Assembly (NCBI GenBank): GCA_035582835.1
Contig: JAYKAV010002628.1
Span: 501,530 to 565,529, forward strand
Length of the DNA stretch: 64,000 bases
Origin: Phoebastria nigripes
Lineage: Eukaryota; Chordata; Aves; Procellariiformes; Diomedeidae
Direction: 5' to 3'
Position numbers and translations under genes: made by a program. Below are positions 22,851-32,800 of the stretch, piece by piece (positions within the stretch are counted from its first letter, which is position 1; every line of letters starts with the position of its first letter). The notes beneath the pieces are model-generated. The model ran no database searches, was not told the origin of the DNA, and saw only the letters and a list, made by a program, of their open reading frames with translations.

Positions 22851-25615
22851 CCGCAGAGACACGTCCAAAAAAATAACTTCCTCTGGAGTCTGCTGTTCCC
22901 TCACCAGGGGATGACCCCAGCCGGGGGGACCCCAATGAAGCACGCAGAGCCCCAAGGGCCACTGTGCACTGCTGCTCCCTGGGCTGCTCCTGTGTCCCAA
23001 AGGCCGCAGGGTCTGCGGGGCTGGGGCAGGGTCCTTGTGGGGTCCCTCCTGGGGGTGCACTCTGCTGCGCAGGGTAAAAGGTCCTTCATTCCCCCGGGAG
23101 CAAACCTCGGGCCTTCCCCAGCCCCAAACCGAGCTGGGCAGTCAGGACCTCACGGGGATTTCAGCCGCAGCCCTTTTCCACGCAGGGCAGACCAGGGCTC
23201 CCTCTTGGCACGGAGAAATGCCCTGAGAGATCAACCCCTGCTGGCCAGGCCATTTTAAGCTCTATTTGAACTTGAGTGCATCTGGCTCTGCAGAGAGCAC
23301 CTTCCCATTGACCCGTGGTCATTCACAGCCCAGGGTAGCTCAGGGCCTCAGGGGACTTTTCATTTGTATACGTTAAAAATTCATATTTCTCAGGGCAAAT
23401 TGGAGATGTCCCAATAGGAAAATACAGCCAAAGGAAAATGCATAAATCACGTGGCTTCTCAACAGGCCTCGGCTTCTTACATTACCTCTCTCCTGCCTCA
23501 GCACAAACACTGCAAATGCAGAAAATAACCAGTGGGAACACGTCTGCTTCGGCACCCAGCATAACCCCGTCATTTCCCAGGACAAGCTCGAGTGTTGGGT
23601 AACAGCAGGGCAGGGAGCGGAGCTGCACACAGGATTCATTTTGCCTGATGTCGTTAACCAGGAGGAATAGTCAACAGATGAAATTGTGCTTCCCTGTTTG
23701 TCCCAGTGACTTGGGGGTTTGGTGTTTCCCAGTTCGGAGGGCTCTTGGGATGCTGGTGCTCCAACCTCGGACTCCGCGGGCATGGCTCCTGCCAGCTCTC
23801 TCCTGGGATGCCAAAGACCGGCAGGACCAAAATGAAAAGAATTTTCATGGTTTTTTTGGGGGGCAACGCCATCTGGGAATTTTTGGCAGAGCTGTGGCTG
23901 CCCCTCCAGCACTCAGGGGTGGTGGTGGGTACAGCAGCAGATCTATCCCTTGGGGGGGCAGATGTACAACATCTGGCATGACCTGGGGGTGCAGGGGGCA
24001 CAGGCCAGCCAGGTGCACCCCAGGGTGCCACGCAGGGACCCCAGGCCCCGCAGAGAAGCCTGATGCTCTCACCCTGCCGGGGGGTGACACCTCCCCCCCA
24101 CCCCCCCTCCCCACATGTCCCCAGCTCCCCTCCAGCAACTGCAGCAGGGTGAGCACAGAGGGGCCCCCCAAACCTCGAAGATTTGGAAAAAGCAACGACC
24201 ACAATTCGCATTTTTTGTTGTTTCTTTTTCCCCTGCAGTGTTTCCTATCTGGTTTTTTTCCCTTCTTTTCCTTTTCCTCATTTGAAAAATTCCTTCTGAC
24301 CATGAAATAAATGAGAAAACACCCGCTGGTGGAGGGGGCTGGGGGCTCTCTGGACTCTGCCTGCTGAAATTTCCCAAATTCCTCCTTCCCCAGCTCCTAC
24401 CTCTGTGACTCCTCCCTGTGCTGTCGCTGCTGGGTGCTTGCCCTGAGGCCTCTCACTCACCCTTTCCACGAGCAGCAGCCTGGGAAACGATTGGAGATGG
24501 CTCAGGGCCAGAACAAGAAACCGGCGGCTGGTATTTATTCCTGCAGGAGCCTCCTACACCTTTGTACATAAACACACCTACACCAAAGAGATGCTTCGCT
24601 CCCAACAACAGGGAGTTTATCCCCACAGAGGAAAAAGATGGGAAACCCTGAATATTAGTTGCCTACCTGGACATGCAAAAATAAGTTTGGCTGATGGAAG
24701 TACTGGGTGCGCATGTCATCGCTTCGGCAAGGCTGAGTGCCATGGGAGAGGCTAGGCTTAAAAATCAGCTCTGCAAAACCACAGTTAAATAGAGTGGCAG
24801 ATCTCAAATGCAGACGCTTGGCAAAAAATCCTCAGGGGAGAGCTGTGCAGAGTGGGAAAGCTGCTCCCGATGGCCACTGGCCTTGGGAAGCTCCTGTGCC
24901 ACCAGCCTGCCTGCACCCCCAGGTGACACGGGGACTCCTGGAAGGGTAAATCCTGCTGCCAGGCATTTTCGGACAAGATGAAAAGGCTTCTCCCCTGGGC
25001 CATGCCTGAGCCACAGGGCTGGGAGTGGCAGCAGTGGGATGGAGGCAGAACTGCTGTGGGCTTCTGTGGGGCTGAGTGGAGGCGAGCTCGGCACAAGCCC
25101 CCGCTGTAGCCCTGGTCCCATGGGGGCTCGCCCTCAGCCAGACGTGCAGGCAGGGTCCAGCAAGTGGTGGGAAGTGGGGATTTAGCCCCTAAAGATGGTG
25201 CGGATGGGAATGCAGCTCCCTGCTCTAGGATGCGCTTTGTAGAGGAGGGACTGAGCGCTGGGGCGGCAGGAGGAAACACCCAGCAGGGAAGGAGCAGAAG
25301 GGCTCCATCTGCTCTTATCTGAAAAGAGCGGTGAGTGGCTCCATCACGGTGTGTGAATTCCTTCATGGGGAGAAAAAACAGAGACTGAAAATCCCTTTAA
25401 GCCGGCGGAAAAAGGCAGGACAAGAGGGAAGAGCTGGTAACCGGAGTCCAAGACACTTGCAAATGAAATAAGATGCACATTTTTCACAGGGGCATGATTG
25501 AAGCCTTAGAGGGGGGAGGAATTCATCCTTGGCACTCTCGGAGACTGGGAGTGTTTAGAGGAGTGAACGTCCTGCTCCCCCCAGGCGTGCAGAGGAGCTG
25601 ACCCCAAGCGTGCGC
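22851..25615. other. Gene-free region upstream of ANGPTL4
   Basis: No supported gene. It includes an AT-rich patch at about 23340-23480 and a very strong 3' splice-like polypyrimidine tract ending in CTGCAG at about 24211-24238, with no exon-like frame behind it. Short G or C homopolymers occur near 23858 and 24091-24111. Confidence 0.45.
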
Positions 25616-25835
25616 CCTCCCCAGGGCTGCCAGCACCGTGCGGGGCATCACCTGGGGGCCCTGCGCCTGCAGCGTGCACCCGGGCCAGGGCCAGGGCCAC
25701 CCAGCAGAGCCCTGCACCCGCAGCGGGCACCCACTCCGGTGCCCCCAGCACCCATTAGGGCATGGCCAGGGAGCGCTGCGCCTGCGGCATACACCCACCC
25801 CAAGGCCAGCAGCTCCCAGCAGGGCATGGCCTGGG
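25616..25835. repeat. Degenerate 50-60 bp tandem repeat
   Basis: Blocks of the form GCGCCTGCAGCGTGCACCC recur near 25663, 25713 and 25773 with substitutions (GCACCCGCAGCGGGCACCC, GCGCCTGCGGCATACACCC), each followed by a CAGCA/GGGCATGGCC-like segment. It explains the Ala/Gly-rich minus-strand frames. Confidence 0.55.
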
Positions 25836-26214
25836 GAGAGGACACGGCTGCAGGCACATGGTGGGGCAGCACCACGGCGGGGGGACCAAGAGGCAAGGCT
25901 TGGTGGGGATGGGGCTCCCCAGGGCAAGGTGAGGGGCAGGGCGGTCAGCAGGGATGAGATGGGGATGGGGACGGGCACGGGGACAGGGATGGGGACAGCG
26001 TGCGAGGACTGGCGCGGGCAGGGCTCCGCGGCGGGGGACCGAGGCTGCCCCGGGCGAGGGGGGGCAGCCAGGGCTCGGAGCCGGGGCTGCCGCGGGCGGC
26101 GGGTGCGTGGCGGCCCGAGCCCGGGGCCGGCGGGGAGGGCGAACAAAGCGGCGGGGCCGGGCGGGCGGGGAGGGGCCGGTCCCGGGGCCCTCCCCGCCGC
26201 GGTGCGCGGGCGGC

Positions 26215-26221
26215 GATAAAA
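26215..26221 (+). promoter_or_regulatory. TATA-like box of ANGPTL4
   Basis: GATAAAA lies in extremely GC-rich sequence 48 bases before the A of the ATG. Usual spacing would put a start site near 26245 and give a 5' UTR of only about 20-25 bases. It could instead sit within a longer UTR transcribed from an upstream CpG-island start. Confidence 0.4.
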
Positions 26222-26268
26222 GCGGGGGCGCGGCGGTGGGGCGCGCACTGGGAGGCGGCCGGGCAGCC

Positions 26269-26802
26269 ATGCAGCTCGCTAGGGCAGCGCTGCTGCTGCT
26301 CCTGTGCGCCGCGGCGGCGGGGGTGGCCGTGGGACCGGCACCGGGGCCCGCAGCGGGGCGGCCCGAGGCCGAGCGGCGGGCGGCGGCGGGCGGCAAGGAG
26401 CGGCGGGCGCAGTTCGCCTCCTGGGACGAGGTGAACGTGATCGCCCACGGGCTGCTGCAGCTCGGCCACGGCCTGAAGGAGCACGTGGACCGCACCAAGG
26501 GGCAGATGCGGGAGCTCGGCAGCCGCCTGAGCGCCCACAACAGCTCCATGGGGCGGCTGCTGCGCCAGGCGCGGGAGGCGCAGGAGCGGGGCGAGCGGCT
26601 GCGGGCCAGCGTGCGGGAGCTGGAGGGCCGCGGCCGGCAGCTCCTCAACCTCTCCGAGGCTCTGCGGCAGCGCCTGGAGGAGGTGGCGGCCGACAAAGCC
26701 GAGATCCAGGGGCGGCTGGAGCAGCTGGAGGGCCGCGTCCGGCAGGCGCTGCAGGCGCGGCCGGCCGATAACCAGAGCGGCAAGGACCTGGGAGCGCTGC
26801 AG
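26269..26802 (+). CDS. ANGPTL4: ANGPTL4 coding exon 1
   Basis: Residues 1-178. The ATG is chosen because a hydrophobic signal peptide ([16 protein letters not shown]) follows at once; the same frame is open upstream only because of GC content. Sequons are at Asn91, Asn127 and Asn168. A KERR dibasic stretch (43-46) lies just before the inhibitory segment. Donor GTGAGC, phase 0. Confidence 0.95.
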
Positions 26803-29800
26803 GTGAGCATCGCCCGCAGCGCCGGGGGGACCCGCCCCGGCGCCGGCAGCGACCGGGGGGGACCCGACCCGGCGGGGTCACCGGGAGCGACCTGGGGGGA
26901 AGCGGGGAGGGGTCCCTGCCTTCCCGGGGGCGGCCGCGGGAAGAGCGATGGGGGACCCGACCCTCCCGGGGCAACGGGAGGGGCTGGAAGGGGGCAGCTG
27001 TGGGGAGCAGCCCTCCCGGGACACGGGGGGCAGCCTGGAGGGGTGCGGGGGGACCCGAGCCTCCCGGGGCACTGGAAGCAGCGGGTGGGGATCGGCTTCG
27101 GGAGGGCGGTGTGGGGACCTGATGGTCCTGGGGGCACCGGGAGCATACGTGGGGATCAGCCCCGCCGGGAGGACTGGCCCACCCGGCTCCGTGCGGTATG
27201 TGCAGCACAGCTGGATCTCCCCAGAGCTGCGGGGTTCACCTGACTCTTCTCCCCGCAGTCCCTGATGGATGCGCAGAACTTGCGAATTGAGGAGCTCTTG
27301 CAGAAGATCAAGCAGCAGCAGTACAAGCTGGACAAGCAGAATCTGCAGATTAAAAGCCTGCAGAGCAAGGTGAGCTCCCGTCCCGCTCTGCAGCTACGGG
27401 ACTGCAGCCTGGTCCTGCACCCTGCAGGGACCCCAGCATGAACCACCCTGGCAGCCCAGCTGGCACAGCGCTCTGCTGACAGGAGAACGGGCTGAGCTGC
27501 TGTTGCCTGGCTTTGGGGACCCTAAAAGGCTCTGGTCCTTGTGCCGCAGTGTCAGTGCAAGAGTGGCAAACTGCAAGCTTCTGAGTATTTGCACAGAGCA
27601 ATAGGAGGAATTGGTGTGGGAACAGAGCCTCTCTGGGCTCTTCCTTTGAGTTATCTGTAGAATAAACTCGTTCGCATGGGTGTGAAAAACCACAGTCATT
27701 TCTGGCTTTGCCAGCCTCTGCTATCTCCTATTCCTTGAGGTTTCTGGGCAAGTTCAGCCCCAGCTCTAGTCACAGGGGAGCAGCTGGTGCCTTGGCCGAT
27801 CAGTTCCCCTGAGTACCAGTGTTGAAAATGAGCCAAGATGAAATCATTCTGATTTGTGCCTTTTTTTTAGGTCAATCTACTGATCCCCTTACACCTGAAG
27901 GACAACAAAACACAGTCTCTGAAGTGGAAGATAAACCTGAAGAAGAGCCTCAGCCTCACCAACCAGAGCCAGAACGCTAGTGGGGAGCCTGTGCTGACGC
28001 AGAGTGAGTATCTGCCTGTGCTGCCCCGCTCCTCCACGCCAGAGCAAACCTGCAGCAGTTGCAACCATTTGGAAACAAAAGGTTCAGTTGTCCTGAGTCA
28101 GGATGTGAGATTTGCTCGCAAAACCAGAGCTTGGGAGTTTGGCCAGACTGGGGGGACCTGGAGCACAGGCAGGATCCTAGCCTTCTGGATCAGTATAAGT
28201 CCAGCAGGAATTTAAGGATTTAAGAGGAATTTTTCTGCTTGATATTAAGAATGCAGTGGGGAGCGGAGAAATGCCGCTAGCAGGTATTTGTCAAAGAGGA
28301 TTGGCAGGTGTGTGGGGGGGTGAATGCAGGCAGGAAAGGAGGATCTCTGCTCCTTGGAGTTAACTCTTGTTCACCTGCTCTCACTTTACCAGGCAGGGTC
28401 TGCTTCTCAGTCTGTCTGCTGGTGGAGGGGAGGGTTAGGGAGCCCTGGACCATGAGAGGAGAGCTAGATCCTTGTGTGCCTGTCTCCCTTGGCTCATATC
28501 TAGGGCTCATACATGAAAGACAAGTGCCTCAGCTTGCACTATCCTTAGCGGAAGGTGCTGAGCTGCAGCAAATGCCCGGGCAGTGAAGGCACCGGACACT
28601 CACAGTGCTGGAAAACGTGTACCAGAGCAGGCGAGTGGATGCTGCTTCTGGAGCTCCTGGCTCTGCCTGGAGCATCCTCTCTGCTGGCAAGGGGGCTAGA
28701 GGAGTTCCCGCAGAGCGAAGGGCAGCAGAGCGGGTGTCCCCAGCTGTGCTGTGTCCTGCAGCCTCCCTCCCGGACAGGAACTGGTGTCCCCGCAGGGTTT
28801 GCTGGCTGGGAGCAGCTGCTCTCGTGTTATGTCAGCTAAATCATGGTGCTGGCTCCATCTGTGCAGCTGTCTGGGGATGTCCAGTGTGAGCCAAACAGAA
28901 ACCAGGCAGGGTGAGGATGCATGGGGAAATCCTGCCCAGGGCTTAATGCAGGAGTAGCTATGGGAAAACACATGCTAATTGGTATGTGGAGCCTGGAGCT
29001 GTCACCGGTGTGCCTGAAAGCTGGGTGGGCAGAACAAAGAGCTGCAGAATCAATGCGGACAACGGGAGAGATGGGATGCGTGGTTCCAAACTCCTTCTAG
29101 TGTTCGGCTCGGTGGGGCTGGCCAGCCTGCAGTGGGGCTACGTGAGGTCTCCCTCAGTCAGAGCAGCACTAGTGAGCCAGAAAACTGTCTCAAAACCTTT
29201 CCCCCCGTCTTTTCCCAACTCTTTGTGACTTGCCCTCAGTACTGTGTCATAGAATTCTAGAATCTTTTGGGTTGGAAGGGACCTTTAAAGGTCATTAGTC
29301 CAACCGACTAGTCCAACTACCCTGCTCCACTCTCAGGTTCTGCTGAAAGTGGGGTGCAGGGAGATGGGTTTGGGACTTTGCTACCTACTGGTGGCAGATG
29401 TAGGCTGTGCTGTTGGCTCTGCGCTGGCTGATGGGTGCTGGGTGCAGCAACCCTTGTGAAGCACGGTGGGAGGCAGCGAGGGCCCACAGCACCTGGGGAT
29501 GCTGCGAGGCGGGGTGTGCAAGAGCTCAGCACCTTCTCATGCCACACTGTCCTCGATGGGAAGGCCCTGAGCATCCCCAGCGCCCTGGGCATCCTGACTC
29601 CCTCCCACCCAGCTGAGCTGTGAGCTCCCCCTTCTCTTGCGTAATCCCTGATGTTGATATCACTGACAGAAAACAAATTGGCTTCCTCTCATTAGCAAGT
29701 CGAGTGAGTTTTCTGGCAAATCTTAAAGCACACAATATCTGGTGGGCCAGCCCTGTGCCCTCTGCCTGGGGAGGTTTGTGGCTGCTTTTAGAGCAGGCAA

Positions 29801-32800
29801 GCGTCGGGAAGGCTTGTGCCGGCGGCTCCCTGCCTATTATCAGGCAGAGCCGCAGTGCCGGCACGGCCCCGGGGAGCAGCGATGAACTCCACCAGCAGCC
29901 CTTCCAGAAAGACCCTTTTATTTGCATCCAGTGAACACAAGTTTTTTCAGGCCAGAGATGGCACGGGGCCAAGCGTGTGAAAGTTGAAGGCTTGAAGCAG
30001 CCCTGAGAGTGAAAGGTTTAATCACTTGCAGAAAGAGGATCACGTCTTTAGGCAGAGCCTGCGCTCTCTGGCAGCCGGCCGAGTAGGGGAAAGGTAGAGC
30101 CCCGCTCGCTCTCTCCCCGTGGTGCTGGGACTCCAAAATAATTGGGTTGGGTTGGGGAGGGTGAGGGGGAGGCAATGCAAACAGCTCCAGGCATGCCCTG
30201 CTATCTGCAAGAAAGGGTGTTTATCCCAGGTTGGTGACCTCCTGTCATGCCTGGAGATCCTGTTGGCTAAATACGGTGCCATGCCTGGGGCAGCTCCAGC
30301 CAGCCTTGTTGATTCTTCCGTCTTGTTTGGCTAAATAAAGGGGGAGGGAAAGAAAAACATCCAGAGCAGCCAGGAGGTCTTGTTGTTCTGCTGGTGCCAT
30401 ACGGATGTGTAACATGAACTGGAACTAACGAGCGTGTTCCTCAAACAAAAAGATTGAGCTGAGGCTGTTCAAGCAGCTGCATCTCATTCAGCTGCTTGAA
30501 AGTCCCTGTTGCACCAGGAAAACAGAAGATATCTGAGTGCAGTGAGTGTGGCCAGGGCCCAGAAAAAAAACAGACAGGGATGGGGTTGACTTCTGCACGC
30601 TGGGACCATTGAGCATCTGCCCGGACACTGTCCCACTGATGCTAGGAGATAAGGTGGGAGAGGAGGCGAGGTCTGCAAGGCCGGGCGAGCCCAGCAGCCT
30701 CCAGCACCTCCCTGCTGCTGTGCTTATGAACTGGGGTTGCTGCAGCTGTGGGGTCAGGCTGTGGGTTTTCCTTCCCCTGAGCCTTGTTTGGCTTCCCTGG
30801 CTGCATTCACTTAGAAAGTGGGGCTATCGGGGATGCACTTGGCCTCCATGCAGTGTTGGGTGGCTTTGTGTGTTTTTGATCCTTCGTGCAAAATGCTCGC
30901 CCTCAATCCATGTGTGCACGGGCTTGGGGAAGGGCTCAGGGCCACACACTTGTCCCGTGGGTGCAGTGATGGGCTTGGTGGCACCAGTCCCACGCTGGCA
31001 TTGGCCCGGGGGTGTGAGGGATGCCAATGGCAGCGCGAGTCCAGCCGTGCTGGCTGCAGGCGGTGGGAGAGGGGCTGCCTGTGCCAAGGAGGAGAAAGTT
31101 CACTGGAGGGGTCTGGGGGGGGGGGGGGTGGTGTGTGTGAAATGGGTGAAAGGTGGTGGCAGGTGTCACATTGCCATCCCCTGGGTCCCCCTCTCACCTT
31201 TCCTCCAGCTGTGGCTCTGCTCTTCACCCCGACGCAGCATCAGGGCTCCCTGGGTGCCCAGCGAGGACGGGGGTAGGGGGCGATGCCCCGTGGGGGCTGC
31301 TCTTGCCCTCGACAGCTCAAAGGCCCCATTTTCTCTCCAGCCCCATGCAAAGCCCCGCGGCTGTGGGGGAGGCCCCTCTCCCCGCTGCTGCCCTGGATCA
31401 TGGTGCCAGCCCTGACCCCGGGGGCAGCCACTGCAAGGGGGACCCCATGGGGGGGCTGCGGGGGCAGCCAGCACCCCAGCACAGACTGAGGCTTGTCTTT
31501 AGGTTTCTTCACCCGTCTGTCTTGGGGTCGTGCTGGCAGCAGCTGTGAGCCACCAAAATCCATCCCACCCTCGTGCGGGGAGAACAGACCCCCTTTGTCT
31601 GGGGGTGACGGGGGCACCTGTCCCGGCTGACAAAGAGCCCCTTGACTGCGCCGACAGCCCAGGGGCTGAAGTCCCTGCACATCCTCCTGCGGCCTTTTGA
31701 CTCAGGTTTTGTAACAGGTTTTTCCCCCCCGTCTCTCCCCGAGTGCTGCGGGTGGTGGTTCCTGGATGGACTTTTATCAGCACTGTTGAAACGGTGCTTT
31801 GCTGGCAGCTCTGGGCAAAGTCCCCACAGGGGCGGAAGGAGAGGTGGGAGCCCGGCCGGCATGGGGATGGAGGGGGGGCAAGCTGGGGGGTGGCCTCACC
31901 CCGGGCAATCCACTCATGCAATGAGCTGGGGCTCCCTGTGGTCCACCCACTCCTTCCCTGCCCCGGTCGGTGTGTTTTGGGCAAAAGGGTCACCCCAGCC
32001 TGGCCCCATGCCTGCTGGTGGCAGGTTGCCCAGCGGGACGTCTGGCTGGGGCCACCACAGTTGCTGGGAGCAAGAGGTCATGCGCTGGATGCTCAGGCGC
32101 CTTCTTGATGTCAGGACTTGGGGTTTCTTTCTGCCCCTGAGGCCCTTTGAGACTGCTCCAGCCTCAGGGTGGGATGGGGATGCTTGCCCCTGGCATTACC
32201 CCACCCCAAACGGGCTGCTCCTGCCTGCCACAGGCGTGGAGGGAGCTGGGAAGCTCCTTGTCTCTCCTTGATGGGGAGCCGTGCTCTCCAGCCTAGGTCA
32301 CCCCAGCCTGGCCCAATGCCTGGCTTCTGCCTTGGACGGAAGCCTAAGGAGCTGTTTGGATAAATGGGAAGATACGGGGTCACAGCGTTTAAAGACGCTG
32401 AAGTTGGGGGCCATCGTCTCCAGCACGTGTCCAAAGCCGCAGCCACCGCTGTGCACAGCTGGCTGGGCTTGTGGCCAGGGCTGCAAGTGCTGAGGCCATG
32501 GTAGGAGCAACCTGCTGAGGAAGTGGGACTTGGGGCCATCTCCTCAATGGCTGTTTCCTTCCCCTGCAGAGCTCCCAGAGGATTGCCACCAGCTCTTTCT
32601 GGCCGGGCAGCAAAGCAGCGGTGTTTTCCAGGTGCAGCCTGCAGGGTCTCAGCCTTTCAAAGTCTACTGTGACATGACCACAGGTAAAGCAGTGGAGATG
32701 TCCCGCAGCGCTTTGCACGGTGGTCTTGCAAATGGTAACCCCAAATGACCATGTTTTCCCTGCCCGTAGAAGGTGGCTGGACAGTGATCCAGAGGCGCAC

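Larger units (their letters stand above)
25950..27115. promoter_or_regulatory. CpG island of ANGPTL4
   Basis: Very high GC with abundant CpG from about 25950 through exon 1 and into intron 1. The frames of 400 codons or more here on both strands reflect this composition. The island marks the ANGPTL4 promoter and first exon. Confidence 0.75.
28004..32569 (+). other. ANGPTL4 intron 3
   Basis: A 4.57 kb intron, the longest in the gene. It holds a CR1 tail (29248-29328), a perfect 12-bp inverted repeat (30468-30500), a G-run at about 31113-31128 flanked by two DR1-like sites (31090-31102 and 31144-31156), and otherwise unique GC-rich sequence. In mammals the PPAR-responsive enhancer of ANGPTL4 is also in intron 3. 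No further exon is supported. Confidence 0.8.

Noticed and set aside
24211..24238. Very strong 3' splice-like tract ending CTGCAG
   Set aside because: No exon-like frame with a donor follows, so a lone acceptor is not enough to call an exon.
25954..26268. Upstream in-frame extension of ANGPTL4 exon 1
   Set aside because: The frame is open only because of GC content. The signal peptide begins right after the ATG at 26269, and the TATA-like box lies within the extension.
25755..27146. 463-codon minus-strand open frame
   Set aside because: Antisense shadow of the CpG island, ANGPTL4 exon 1 and repeats; Pro/Ala/Arg-rich without domains.
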